DNA from: Paralithodes platypus
Taxonomy: Eukaryota > Arthropoda > Malacostraca > Decapoda > Lithodidae
DNA length: 64,000 nucleotides
Direction: 5' to 3'
Assembly (NCBI GenBank): GCA_032716605.1
Contig: CM064552.1
Location: 3,866,844-3,930,843 of the forward strand
Shown: positions 50,921 through 62,470 of the stretch, in pieces
How the letters are laid out: each line of letters begins with the position of its first letter
Numbering within the stretch: position 1 is the stretch's first letter
Translations under genes and position numbers: made by a program
Notes under the pieces: generated by a model
What the model was told of the DNA's origin: nothing
What the model saw: only the letters and a program-made list of their open reading frames with translations
Databases searched by the model: none

Positions 50921-51956
50921 GTAGGTATGAGGTCCACAGTCCACATTATTGCAATTGTGTTGGTATATCACATGGTCGTCTATTTTCGGAGTCTTGGGAG
51001 AGATAGGTCTGTTACGTAGGATGAGGTTGGAGGTTTTGGAGGATTTGTAGTAGATGATAAGTTTTATTTTGTGGTCGGGGTTGGTGGGGAGGACGTTTTT
51101 GGTAATGATTTCTTTCATGATGGATTCGTCGGTATTGTGATCAGATGACATGTAGTTGCGGTAGAAGATAGTGATGTCGTTGGTTGGGTTGGTAGTAGGG
51201 GGGGCTTGGTTATACCATTTATCAAGGTGTTTTCTTATGGTGTTGGTGACATCTGTGTTAGAGTATCCGTTGTTAACGAGTACCTGGGCAAGGCGTTCTA
51301 GTTCCTTATGGGTGTCGCTCCACGCGGTGCAATGGGTGAGGGCTCTCCTGATGTAGGCTGCTATGGTGGACAGCAGGTATCGTTGGAGGCATTCACTTTC
51401 CCCATTGAGGTATTGGCCATTGTTCGTGGGTTTGGTGTAGACGGTAGTTTTGAATTTTTGATTATTAAACGAAACAAGGAGGTCGAGGAAGGAAAGCTGT
51501 CCATTGGTGGCCTCTTCATAGGTGAAGTTGAGTCCTGAGGCAGCCATAAAGCGATGCTGGAGGTCCCTGAGTTCGTTGAGGTCCTTTACTAGTACGAATA
51601 TGTCGTCCACATATCTGCAGTAGACCGAGGGGCGGTGGGCATCAAGGAGCTCCTCTTCTATAGTTCCCATGAAGAAATTAGCGAACAGGACCCCCAGGGG
51701 GCTACCCATCGCTATCCCGTCTACTTGCTGGTACATGTTTCCACGGGGGCAGAGGAAAGGTGCCTCTTTGGTGCAAAGCTCCAACAGCGTCTTCAGTGCC
51801 TTCTCCGGTATGTCAAGATTGGGTGTGTCAGGGCAATGGTAAACTTTTTGCAGGATTGAGTTGATGGTCCTGTCCACAGGTACGCTGGTGAATAGGCTCT
51901 CCACGTCGAGAGGCGGTGATGTGGTCGTTAGTTCGGGGGGCGTCTCGTAAAATTTC
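50921..51956 (-). pseudogene. Penelope-like reverse transcriptase, 5'-truncated
   Basis: The frame is open from about 51953 to 50921. LDVESLFTSVPVD carries the first catalytic Asp (motif A), IAMGSPLGVLFANFFMG is motif B, YCRYVDDIFVLV is motif C with the YVDD pair, and LSFLDLLV follows. The connector contains AYIRRALTHCTAWSDTHKEL. The start of GIY-YIG, VIYQHNCNNVDCGPHTY, ends at the LINE 2 insertion. The fingers region upstream of motif A is missing. It is the longest PLE copy in the window. Confidence 0.85.
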
Positions 51957-52568
51957 TAACAACAACTCTGCCAGCTGATCCCCTATCTGCTGTCAGTCAA
52001 CAAGCTGCCGACAATCACCATTCCTGAGGAGGCTCTCTCCACGACCTCAGCAGTCACCAAGAGGTCGTCGACAAGGAAAAAGAAGCCCTCCAAGAGCCAA
52101 CACCGAGCTCCAGAACCAACACCGCTGGAGGCGAGGAGTGCTCCAAAACAACAACTGCTTCTGCCAAGACCTCTCCATCTAAGCAGGAGCAAACTGGGGC
52201 ACTCCTCTTCACCATCTACTGCTTCAACATCAACCAAGGGGAAGGCACCACCAACAACACCAACAACTGTGCACCAAAGACCAGACCAAGGACCCCAAAG
52301 ACAAGGACCAACGTCACCGATGGACGAACTGGAAGCTGACCAAGAACATGCACCTGATCTCGCCACCACCTCGAACGGGTCCCGGCAACTCTCTGCTCAC
52401 TACTTCCATTCATCATGCTTCGCCTTCCAGCCCGAACTCCAGTACAGGACCAGCAAGGTCGCCCCTCCTTCAACTCCGAAAACTACCTTTGAGCCTCCTG
52501 TCCAGCCCAGCGTGAATGATCTGAAGGCGCTAAGAAAGAAACCTATTCACTTACCTTCCTTTCCCTGA
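51950..52568 (+). CDS. Uncharacterised Pro/Ser/Thr-rich frame running into a PLE terminal repeat
   Basis: Open for about 205 codons from the PLE edge. It includes KLPTITIPEEALSTTSAVTK, RKKKPSKSQHRAPEPTP, SPMDELEADQEHAPDL and FHSSCFAFQPELQYRTSKVA, and ends KPIHLPSFP-stop. The final eight codons are inside the terminal repeat (PIHLPSFP). No start codon lies near its beginning and I recognise no domain. It may be a C-terminal piece of an inverted, different PLE or a captured host exon. The unusual amino-acid mix without simple repeats makes pure chance less likely, but this is not certain. Confidence 0.35.
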
Positions 52569-52600
52569 AGATGATAGTTGTCTATCGAAACGCGTCGGAT
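52563..52600 (+). ncRNA. Hammerhead-ribozyme-like motif
   Basis: CTGAAGAT, stem II GATAG/CTATC (5 bp) around TTGT, GAAACGCGTCGGAT. It is the best-formed stem II of the three terminal-repeat copies. The peptide ATG follows at 52605. Confidence 0.55.
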
Positions 52601-52672
52601 CATCATGAATTTTGCTCACCTTTTGCACAATCTCCCAGAACACCTGAGAATTGCTGTTCGTTCTATTGAAAG

Positions 52673-52894
52673 TGGCTCGTTGGTGTAGTGACTAGCGTCT
52701 TGGACTTCCACCCAGAAGGCCCAGGATCGCGCCCACGCTCGGCGCATTTAAGATTTTTCACAAGCACTGAGTCATTACCATCCCTCATGAGCAAGGGGAT
52801 GGGGTAGTAGTACAGGACCCCAATGGAAATACGCCTAATCGGCCTTATTGGGCTATCCTTAATAATATCCTTAGCATGCGCTAGCTTTAAGAAC

Positions 52895-52940
<46 letters not shown>
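52673..52940 (+). mobile_element. tRNA-derived SINE with (ATT)n tail, full length
   Basis: Comparison with the uninterrupted terminal repeat at 48000-48245 fixes both edges. The head GGCTCGTTGGTGTAGTGACT resembles an A box and CCCAGGATCGCGCCC a B box, spaced as in a tRNA. The body includes GCAAGGGGATGGGGTAGTAG and CGCCTAATCGGCCTTATTGG, with an (ATT)n tail. It is distinct from SINE families I and II. Confidence 0.75.
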
Positions 52941-52943
<3 letters not shown>

Positions 52944-52998
52944 AATAAAATAATTAATGCTGACACATGTATTTCCTTCAACCTCGCCTGCCTTAAAG

Positions 52999-53063
<65 letters not shown>

Positions 53064-53099
53064 TACATTATATAGAATGGTTAGCTTTACGTAATAACA

Positions 53100-53300
53100 C
53101 ACCGCCTTTTTCTTTCGTATCCTTTCTGGACGATGACGCCAGTTTGCTTATAATTATTCGTCTATCATTATTAGGAAGGACATATGGAAGTAGTTTGAGG
53201 TATCAGTCACATCTGTTCATTCCTAAAAGTCCTTTCCAATGCTGAATAAAATCGAAGTTTATCCCAGCCAATGCATGCAAAAGGGAAACCGAGCAAAGCA
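53100..53300. mobile_element. Degraded B-like element
   Basis: GGACGATGACGCCAGTTTGC, ATTCGTCTATCATTATTAGG, AAGTCCTTTCCAATGCTGAA, TAAAATCGAAG in B order. Confidence 0.4.
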
Positions 53301-53620
53301 GCACTACAACTCATCATAACAAACATACTTCTCAAGAAAACATGGTCATTTATACGCATTTACTTTCCCTAGTGGATGAAAGTTCCTTAATATAACGTAA
53401 AGTCAACCATATAAGTTCGGAGACCACACATAGTACCGTATGCATAACATGACATGAATATAGGAAAGGTGAGACAAGTAATATATATTTTGATCACTTA
53501 ATGCCTCGAAGCAAGGAAGGGGCCAAAGGAAGTAGGAGGTGAGGAAGGGAGCTGGAGGAGGCGTCGGGCTTGTACCAACATGAGTTGTATCTTTTTGAGA
53601 GTCACTTTGCTGAGGATTGA
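53300..53620. other. unannotated interval
   Basis: No recognisable feature. Confidence 0.4.
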
Positions 53621-53624
53621 CAGG

Positions 53625-53790
53625 ACAAACAATTATTCAAAGGCAACTCAATCAGTATACCATATTAACCAATAGATTTCAAGTCCTAACTTAGGCAAAC
53701 CAATTCAAACCGAACAGTATTGGTTGAGTTGCCACTGGTTGATATTTACTGGCTGAAATGGTTGAGTTAACCGAGTAACCTTTAGGCTAC
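53625..53790. mobile_element. H-family element, diverged
   Basis: AGGCAACTCAATCAGTATAC and TGGTTGAGTTGCCACTGGTT are inverted; GGCTGAAATGGTTGAGTTAA at the right. Confidence 0.5.
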
Positions 53791-53954
53791 TGCAACACGT
53801 GTAGGGAGAAAGCTGCAGAAAGACAAAATCGACTCTTCAAACAGGCTGACCAAGATTATCAAATAAATATATGTAGTTTCTCTACTGTGGAGCATATCTT
53901 CATAAAGAAAATCTACTGCAAGACAGTACTTACGAAAACAACAACAAAGCTCTC

Positions 53955-54005
53955 CACACACAGAGAGACACACACACAGACAGACAGACAGAGACACACA
54001 CACAC
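53955..54005. repeat. (CA)n/(CAGA)n microsatellite
   Basis: Alternating ACAC and CAGACAGA. Confidence 0.85.
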
Positions 54006-54155
54006 TCATTATTTCAATTAATTATATCAACTAAAAACAAACCTAAATCTCCAACAAAGCAAAGTAACTCCAACCAAAATGGTAACTCTCCAACGCAAAT
54101 ATAATATACTCAACACTAGTAGATAGCTCTGGCGATAGGCTATGTGATAATAAAG

Positions 54156-54157
<2 letters not shown>

Positions 54158-54207
<50 letters not shown>

Positions 54208-54224
54208 TCTCTCTCTCTCCTCTC

Positions 54225-54320
<96 letters not shown>

Positions 54321-54321
54321 A
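54158..54321. repeat. (CT)n microsatellite, about 160 bp
   Basis: Near-pure (CT)n with CTCCTCTC interruptions. Confidence 0.9.
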
Positions 54322-54392
54322 CAATAGACTCGTCCTACCACTGTCCCCCCCTGCCTGGATAAACTGGGTATCAAGATCCACCCAACGTGAAG

Positions 54393-54680
54393 GCGGTGTC
54401 ACACGGGTGATTTCTCCACCTATTTTTACGAGCAATTGTTCTCTGGCGGCTTGAAAAAATACGATCCATAATAATTAAAATACCTAACATTATCTACCTA
54501 CTTCGATCTAGATTATGATGCCACTGCGATAGAGCCTCAAAATAATACAAACACAAATCTTGCTCATCACAAATTTGCTAGATTATGCCAATGCGATAGC
54601 GCCTCAAAATAGTACGAGAAAAAACCTTGCTCCTCGAAAATTGCTGGGAAATGCGCTCGTGTGACACCAGCTTTTCTTTT
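54393..54680. mobile_element. G-family foldback element
   Basis: GGCGGTGTCACACGGGTGAT and GCGCTCGTGTGACACCAGCT are inverted ends. An internal 60-bp segment (TAGATTATG.TGCCA.TGCGATAG.GCCTCAAAATA) is tandemly duplicated. Confidence 0.7.
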
Positions 54681-54901
54681 CTAAACGAGTCTGCTAATAA
54701 AAACACAAACTCCCGTATCACTTTCAGGTAACAGAGACACCCTACCACGTCTGACCCTAGAAGCTTTTTGTATTATTTGATTTAAGCTGATAATATATAT
54801 ATACATTTATTATTTATTATTTCTTTTTTATATATCTATTGTATTATTTTAATATATATATATATTTGAGTCTCGGAATGAGGGCTGGAGAGAATTGGCG
54901 A

Positions 54902-55114
54902 TTAACTCCTTCAGTACCGGTGACGTCCTTTTCATTATATTATGGCAAATGTTAGGATTTTATTTAGTTTAGGAAGGACCTCTAACCATTAAAAGGCCAC
55001 AAACTATATCAATTGGTCCTTTTAGCTACCACAGATCCTTCCTAAGCTGAATAAAATCATCTAACAGTCTCCAGAATATGCTGAAATGGACGTCCACGGT
55101 ACTGTATGGGTTAA
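54902..55114. mobile_element. B-family element, full length (213 bp)
   Basis: TTAA at 54902-54905 and 55111-55114. The ends CTCCTTCAGTACCGGTGACG and CGTCCACGGTACTGTATGGG are inverted. Confidence 0.8.
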
Positions 55115-55249
55115 AAGACCTGACGATTATTATTCTATTATTTATATTTATTTAGATATATTTTCATTATTATATTTAATTATTTGAATCTCGGAGCGAG
55201 GGCTAGAGAGCATTGGCGTTTAATAAAATACCTGAAAATCAAGTTTTCT

Positions 55250-55495
55250 CATTTTAAGACGTTCGCCCCATTAGTTTGGCGATGTTAAGACCTTTCGACC
55301 CATTGTTTTGTCAATATTAAGACCTTTCGTGCCATATAGCGTTATTTATTTCCTGACAAGCGAAAGCGTGCCTGTTATTAAGTAAGGAACGGCCTTCGGT
55401 CGGGACATTTTCTATCGAAACATTTATAAATCTAGAAGGGGGATCTTAGGGATTTTTTTTTTTTTTTAAACCTTGATGGAGATCTAGTCATTCTT
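55250..55495 (-). mobile_element. A-family element, reverse, partial
   Basis: TTAAGACGTTCGCCCCATTA to CGGCCTTCGGTCGGGACATT and CCTTGATGGAGATCTAG. Confidence 0.6.
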
Positions 55496-55499
55496 GTAG

Positions 55500-55690
55500 T
55501 AAAACCAGTGTCACACAAGCGCATTTTCCGGCAATTTGTTTAAAGCAATTTATATGTCGTACTATTTTGAGGCTCTTTCACATTGGCATCGGAAACTAAA
55601 CTGATGGTGGAACATGTTAAGTGGCTGATTTTTGATAGAATTCAAAATTCGAAGATGCCAGACTTCTTTGTTTCTATATACCAACAACTC
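55500..55690. mobile_element. G-family element, left part (split by LINE 1)
   Basis: AAAACCAGTGTCACACAAGC, GCATTTTCCGGCAATTTG to about 55690. Its other end, ATCTTGCCTTCGCAATTGCC to ATATTATACTGCTTT, appears after the LINE at 58291-58352. Confidence 0.5.
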
Positions 55691-55732
55691 TAAGGCCGAG
55701 AGCCTGTACATCCAACCGCTGTACATTCAACG

Positions 55733-56386
55733 GTGAAGCCCGCGAGGTCTCGTTCCAGTATAGGGAGGGAGACATGTGAAGCACTTAGAGCTGCAACCAG
55801 CCTTTGCCATCTTTGCCATGCTGGTCTTGAATGTGAGCTATTTGCAGACTCATTTAATCTCACTCAACTAGTCAACCAACCCACCCGTGTACCAGATAAT
55901 CCTAATCATAATTCCCACCTACTGGACTTATTTTTAACAACCAATTCAGAAAATTATGATGTTGCAGTGAGGTCCCCGCTTGGATCTTCTGATCACTGTC
56001 TGATACAGGCCACCTGTCTATCAGCTACCACACCTTCCCACTCTGAACCTGTTTTGGTGACTAAATGGCATTACGATAGGGCAGACTGGGAGGGTCTTCA
56101 AGGTTTCTTTATTGATATTCCCTGGACCTCTTTCTTTTCTAATGATGCACACTCCACCTTGAGCCACATACAAGATTTTGTAAAAATTGGAATGGAAACT
56201 TTTATTCCTCATCAAAAGTACAGTAAAAGATCTAATTCACCTAAATGGTTTGACCATAATTGTGCTAGAGTAACTGAACAAAAAGCAATAGCCTACAATG
56301 CATACACAAGATCAAAAACACATGAAGCCTTTAATTACTTTAGAAACATCAGAAATCATGCCAAAAACTGTATTAAACCTAACTAA
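55733..56386 (+). pseudogene. LINE 1 endonuclease remnant
   Basis: Residues from about 40 onward (FADSFNLTQLVNQPTRV, HLLDLFLTTNSENYDV, PLGSSDHCLIQATC) match the last third of an apurinic-type endonuclease, with the catalytic SDH. The first 40 codons have no match, so the true 5' truncation lies inside this frame. Confidence 0.8.
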
Positions 56387-58206
56387 ATCCAACTTTCTCC
56401 ACAAGCAGGCAAATAAACTTCTAAATAATCCAAATGATAACAAAATATTTTGGTCTACTCTTAACTCATTTAAATCCAACTTCACTACTGCTTCATCCAT
56501 TCCACCATTAAAATCTCCGACTGGCAATCTTGTAAGTGACCCACGAGGTAAAGCTAACCTTCTTGCGGATATTTTCTCCACCAACTCAACCTTAGATGAA
56601 ATAAATCAAGATGTCCCTGTACTTAATTTTAATTCGCCTGAAATTCCCTCACTTAAGATCCACACCAGACATGTCAAAACTATTTTGCAGAATCTCTCAG
56701 TAGATAAGGCTCCTGGTCCAGATGAAATTCCTCCAATAGTACTTAAGAATTGCTCCTTGGTGCTCGCTCCTGTATTGGCAAAATTTGTCCGTCTGTGTAC
56801 TCATACCTCATGCTTCCCAGTACCCTGGAAAGAAGCAAACATCCATCCAGTTCCTAAAAAAGGTGCCTCTTCAGATCCATCAAACTACAGACCAATAGCT
56901 ATAACTTCCACTCTTGGTAAAGTCTTTGAAATTATATTAAATAATCACATAATTAAGCATCTTGAGAATAATAAATTAATCAGTGATAGGCAATATGGTT
57001 TTAGACGATGTCGATCAACTGCAGACATGCTTTGCCTTCTTACGCATCAAATCAACCAAGCTACAGACCAACATGGTGAAACACATACAATAGCACTGGA
57101 TATATCAAAGGCATTTGATAGAGTCTGGCATCAATCCTTATTGTCGAAGATGTCACACTACGGCCTTGCATCATTAGTTCCACTAATTTCTTCTTATCTT
57201 CATAACAGAAAAATACGTGTAATGGTAGATGGCCTTTATTCTCAATTTCACTCAATAAATGCTGGTGTTCCCCCAGGGATCAGTTTTGGCCCCAATTCTG
57301 TTCCTCATTCATATCAATGATCTCATATCTACCACTCATAATCCAATACATTCCTACGCAGATGACTCAACACTCCACAGTTCCTTCACATTTACCAATT
57401 CTTTCACCCAACCCGATCTTATAAATTCAAAAATAAACACTGCAATTTCTCTGAACCAGGACCTTTCTAGAATTAATGGATGGGGACAAAAGAATCTAAT
57501 TTCCTTTAATGCACAGAAAACCAAGTACATTCAATTTTCTAACCGACAGAATCTCACTGACTCCCATATATTTTTTAATGATGTAAATATTCCCACTTCC
57601 CTTAGTATTGACATTCTCGGTGTAACATTAACTACTAACTTGAGCGGGACACATTATGTTAGAGGCATTGCTAAGAATGCCTCTAAAAAACTGGGACTCC
57701 TGTACAGAGTTCGAGAATTCTTCACTGACGAGCAGTTGGCCGTGATATATAAAAGTCATGTGCGTTCTCAGATGGATTACTGTTCACCTCTGTGGAGTGG
57801 AAGTGGAGTGGTTGCATTGAGGCAGTTGGACAAAATTCAAAATAAAGCTATTAGATTAATCAATAACCCTGCAATCACACAGGACCTTCCTATATTATCC
57901 ATACGAAGAAACGTTGCATCCCTTGCATTATTCTACAGATATTTTCACAGCAATTGTTCCGAGGAACTTGCTTCAATTGTGCCGCTCTCTCCACATCTTT
58001 CCCGTAGAACTAGGGCAGCTGAGAGTGCCCATGAATTTACACTTTCTCCTCCACAATGCAGAACTTCTGCTTATCAGAATTCATTTATCCCCAGAGCTAC
58101 TACTCTTTGGAATTCACTTCCCTCGAATTGCTTTCCACAAACTTACAATCTACAAATGTTTAAATCCAGTTGTTACAAACATTTTATGAATGGAGGATGC
58201 CTTTAG
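56386..58206 (+). pseudogene. LINE 1 reverse transcriptase, frameshifted
   Basis: Motif A ALDISKAFDRVWH near 57095-57130, a motif B-like AGVPPG/GSVLAPILF at the frameshift near 57265-57290, and motif C YADD near 57356-57367. The C-terminal region contains VAVIYKSHVRSQMDYCSPLW-type sequence identical in arrangement to 4661-4215. Polymerase function is lost through frameshifts. Confidence 0.85.
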
Positions 58207-58455
58207 GCACATGGACCTTTTTGTTTTATCTGTGTTTTTCCTTCCTCCGTTCATTGTCTCTTTAAAAAAAATAAAAAATAAAATAAAAAATCTTGCCTTC
58301 GCAATTGCCCATAAAAATTGACGGAAAAAGAGCTCATATTATACTGCTTTAGGGGTGTTAATATTATTATCATAGATAAATTCCTGCAATAAGATTATCA
58401 AATAGGCTACTTAAAATTGAAAGTATTTACATAGGTGTGATTGGTGGAATTGATA

Positions 58456-58482
58456 AAGGAGGGGGGGGGGGGGGGGGGGTAG
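58456..58482. repeat. Poly-G tract
   Basis: About 21 G. Confidence 0.9.
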
Positions 58483-59045
58483 AAGGATTGCAACCAGTTT
58501 GGGAGCATTGTATAAAATACATTGAATAAATAATTTAAACAAAAATTTTACTGTTGGCGGCGCAGATAAGTGAACATGGAGAAAGTTAAAATGTATACCA
58601 AGCTACTGTCAGGTAATATAAAGAAACCACATACACGAATGGAAATCCACATCGAAATTTTTCGAGGTTATGTAACACGCATTGAAATATGTAATTTGAC
58701 TATTTAGGAACGGAAACTACTTAACTTTGCTACTTTTAATTTTTTACACCCAAACTAATAAACATCGTCACAAACGCATCCAAAAATCAAAATCGTGGCA
58801 AATGTCGGCCCAAATGTCAATCATGTTTGAACATTCTTGCAGACTTCCCGCATATGCCCGATTCCTACAGACCTATGGCGAGTGTGTGCCACTATTCCCG
58901 AGTATGGTACCGAATGTGTCACGAGTATCCACTTGGTGGGATTTGGGATGAGCATAGCCTTATGTGTAAAACCCGGTTTACACGAGGTTTGGGCTAACAA
59001 ATTCTAGCCTAATTATAATGAACATACTATAGGTGTCAAAGGATT
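58483..59045. other. unannotated interval
   Basis: AT-rich; a G-like end (AAACCCGGTTTACACGAGGT) at 58968-58990. No gene recognised. Confidence 0.4.
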
Positions 59046-59155
59046 AATTAAATTACCCCTTTGAATCCTAGAGGGCTTTCCAAACCCGAGTGTAATCGTC
59101 TAATGTTAGCCAGAATAAAGTGAAAAAGCTTCCTCAAATACTGAAAGGATTGATA
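59046..59155. mobile_element. B-family right half
   Basis: ACCCCTTTGAATCCTAGAGG, AATCGTCTAATGTTAGCCAG to ACTGAAAGGATTGA. Confidence 0.5.
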
Positions 59156-59404
59156 GACAAAAACAAAAGGTGCTTGCGTCACCCAGGGACCATTTCTCTC
59201 ACGTACTGTCGAGCCAATGAGTGACCTCCCACGTGTATTATTTGATTATAGTGAAAACAACTGGCTTCTATTACCGGGACTACAACTATATTAAAAAAAT
59301 AAGTTAATCAAAAATATATATTAAATACGAGCATTCATATAATTTTATCCCAACTGAATAGGCTAGTATTTCGAAATAATATATTATATATTATTATGTT
59401 CTCT

Positions 59405-59525
59405 CCACCAACCAACTTTACTCCTAAACTCGATTATTGAAATTAACAAACACATGTGGCAGTCCGGGGATTCGAACCCAGGACGCTCACACCAAAAATC
59501 AACATACTTATGCATTACATGATGA
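59405..59525 (-). mobile_element. tRNA-derived SINE, family II
   Basis: B-box side CTGGGTTCGAATCCCCGGAC on minus, then body ATAATCGAGTTTAGGAGTAA. The A-box half is diverged. Confidence 0.55.
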
Positions 59526-59788
59526 GATACAATTTGCTAAAGCATTTTATCAACTTGAATGTGAACTAAAAATATATATAACGCTGGTAATTTGCAGCGA
59601 ACGTTAAGTTTTGTCTTCAATCTTGAACAAATAATATGCAACAAAGTTAAGCTGTATCTTAATTGGTAAAAAGCACACACGGAAACATATTTAAGCCACT
59701 CAGGTTTGTGCCAATAGTTTAATCTAAAAAAAACAAATTGTGAGAGCCAATTATATATTTAATCTTGACAAAAAATATGCAAAAACGT

Positions 59789-59905
59789 TAGGTGTATCTA
59801 CTGTATATGGATAAACGTTAGGTGTATCTACTGTATATGGATAAACGTTAGGTGTATCTACTGTATATGGATAAACGTTAGGTGTATCTACTGTATATGG
59901 ATACA
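59789..59905. repeat. 30-bp minisatellite, four copies
   Basis: The unit is AAACGTTAGGTGTATCTACT plus GTATATGGAT; identical copies. Confidence 0.9.
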
Positions 59906-59962
59906 AATAAAAACGGAAATATATATAAACGAATCAGGTTAGTCAGTTGTCTATCTACCTAT

Positions 59963-60395
59963 CTATTGCCTGACGCCGTGATCCCCGAAGGGGTGGCCAC
60001 GAACGAACCGCCCCCATGCACCTCTGTCCCCAGTCAGTCGATGCCCCTCCCCCCAACCAGCACCGCCTTCGTTCATATACTTCCTCACTCCATCCTTCCA
60101 CCTCTCTTTCGGTCTACCTCTCCCTCTCTGTCCCTCCACCTCGCTCTCGTACACCCTCTTAGTCATGCTCTCGCTTTCCATACGTTCCATATGGCCGAAC
60201 CATCTCAAGTTGTTCCTTTTCACACTTTCCAGCACATCTAACTCCACACCACACCTCCTTCTTACTTCCTCATTAGTCTGTCTATCCCTCCATGTAACTC
60301 CGCACGCACTTCTTAAGTAATTCATTTCCACTGCTCTCACTCTTGATCCGAGTCTCTCAACCAACGTCCATGCTTCGCTTCCGTAAGTGTCAGTT
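59963..60395 (-). mobile_element. RTE-like LINE, 3' end
   Basis: The minus frame reads YGSEAWTLVERLGSRVRAVE, then MNYLRSACGVTWRDRQTNEE, then RWFGHMERM and GRGRPKERWKDGV to a stop after DHGVRQ. This is the characteristic C-terminal domain of RTE/endonuclease-reverse transcriptase LINEs. A very short 3' UTR ends in (ATAG/TAGG)n, typical for RTE tails. The RT core is missing. Confidence 0.8.
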
Positions 60396-60857
60396 GTTTG
60401 GTCTATAATATAAAATTGCGAGAGCCATCGATAACGGATTCACTTTATGTTATCAAACGACAATGTCTATTTTTAAGGCAATGTCACGTGTTTTTGTTTA
60501 GGCAATTTTCTATGAACAAGTGTTACAAGCAATATATCTGTATTTTTAAGTTGTAATCGGACACTAGAAGGAAATTGGATTATGTTAGGGAGCTTGAATC
60601 TGATGTAAATATAACTTTAATTTGGAATCAGCCAGACGAGAATTGCTTAAAGATATTGGCGAAAATAACGCTCGTGTGGCACTGGAATAATACTAATGCC
60701 AAATAATATACCTGGGTTTAAGAAGGACCTCTACGAATTAATTGGGTAAATACGATCTCTAAAAATCTTTTGAACATAAATTCATGAACTTTATATAGTC
60801 GTTTGGAAATAAAATAAAACAGAATATTGAGTCACCTGATTGAAAGAGTTAATATAC
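60396..60857. other. unannotated interval with a G-family end
   Basis: GAAAATAACGCTCGTGTGGC and ACTGGAATAAT at 60658-60692 match G; nothing else recognised. Confidence 0.4.
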
Positions 60858-61093
60858 GCTAATTGACCACTTGCGAGTTTCGGGCTATAAGGAAGTTGGA
60901 GCCGTTCACATCGATATTACACAGAAATGCAATAATTATGTAGATCTCTGATGGATAGAAAGTATGAAGAATTTGGTTTTATGGATTTACAAAATTTAAT
61001 GTACTACGACCGTATTTTAGCTAGTGATTCTGCTTTACATCGATGTCTACAGCTCCTACTTCCTCATGGCCTGAAACTCGCAAGTAGCTAATT
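60858..61093. mobile_element. D-family foldback element
   Basis: CTAATTGACCACTTGCGAGT and the inverse ACTCGCAAGTAGCTAATTG; 55-60-bp arms and the typical centre. Confidence 0.75.
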
Positions 61094-61151
61094 GTAATGC
61101 TTTTGTGAACATCTTCAATACTTTCGAGGCAGCAGTTCAATGTTCATGGAA

Positions 61152-61590
<439 letters not shown>

Positions 61591-61847
61591 CAAATAAAAT
61601 AATATATATAATACAAATAAGAGTAACAGGTGTGTAACGTTAAATCATTATCGAAGATTCCTTGAGTCAGTATGCGTTTCTGTTATCTCCTGACATAAAA
61701 TCATGGACTGTTCACTGATTTATGTGGCCAAGTGGACATAATTTTGCTTGTCGGAAGCGGTGCAGGCAGCAAGATCTGAATGTCAGCATCAAGTTGGCTC
61801 AGTGGGTCACACGTGATTACATTGGTGACCCTCATTTCCTGCACCAG

Positions 61848-61848
61848 A

Positions 61849-61879
<31 letters not shown>

Positions 61880-61996
61880 ACACAAACACACACACACACA
61901 GGACCCCCCCCCCCCACCCACCCATCCAACACACACAGTACACAAACACACACACACACAGACAGGACCCCCCTCCCCCCAACACACACACAGAGA
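61848..61996. repeat. (CA)n with C tracts, duplicated unit
   Basis: ACAGTACACAAACACACACA, CAGGACCCCCC occurs twice (61876-61910, 61936-61980). Confidence 0.85.
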
Positions 61997-62146
61997 GGCT
62001 GTTAACAAGCGACTAGTCACCCCTAGGGCAAAATATAGTCCCTTCACTTTTATCATTATTATTTGATTATAATATACGGTATATGTTTGACATAAGAGTA
62101 AATGGCCAGAACAGTACAACTTAATTTAAATATTCAATTCTCAAAC

Positions 62147-62358
62147 TTAACCCCTTCAGCATGATGACGCCTTTTTATTTTTCGTTGTGGCTAAAGTTAG
62201 ACGATTGCATGTAGTTCAAGAAGGACTTACGTTATTCAGAGGGTTTATTGAGATCGTATTTATCCCTTTGAGTCCTAGAGGTAAACTATAAGCTAAAGAA
62301 AATCGTCTAATGGTAACCAGAATATATTGAAATTACGTTATCGTGCTGCAGGGGTTAA
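62147..62358. mobile_element. B-family element, full length, uninterrupted
   Basis: TTAA at 62147-62150 and 62355-62358. TTAACCCCTTCAGCATGATG to TCGTGCTGCAGGGGTTAA. Closest relative of the interrupted copy at 12483-13064 and therefore its empty-site reference. Confidence 0.8.
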
Positions 62359-62470
62359 TACAATTCCAAAACAACATTGAGCCCGTTTGACCCCCTGCAC
62401 ACGCACACATGTAAACATAAAACACGACCACACACGTACACTCACATAACGGCATTCAATGATATAAGTT

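Larger units (their letters stand above)
52536..53040 (+). mobile_element. PLE terminal repeat, inverted copy, interrupted by a SINE
   Basis: CCTATTCACTTACCTTCCTT to GTTCTATTGAAAG at 52672, then again from 52941 (AATAATAAAATAATTAATGC) to the (TA)n at 53000-53040. The order is as in 47996-48245 but on the opposite strand, so the split PLE is flanked by inverted terminal repeats. Confidence 0.75.
55690..58290 (+). mobile_element. LINE family 1, long copy
   Basis: CR1/Jockey-type non-LTR retrotransposon lacking its 5' end, spread over three frames. 55733-56386 carries the C-terminal part of the endonuclease (SSDHCLI). 56298-57280 carries RT blocks (DKAPGPDEIPP, PVPKKG, NYRPIAITSTLGKVFE, QYGFRRCRSTADML, ALDISKAFDRVWH). 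57259-58206 carries GSVLAPILFLIHINDL, HSYADDSTLH and the C-terminus. Frameshifts lie near 56300-56385 and 57270. A 3' UTR (AGGCACATGGACC) and an A-rich tail (58262-58290) follow. It is dead but nearly complete for RT. Confidence 0.9.

Noticed and set aside
51983..52473. Minus-strand frames opposite 51950-52568
   Set aside because: Composition (Ser/Gly/Val/Trp) is that of a shadow frame; the plus frame is the longer and more protein-like.
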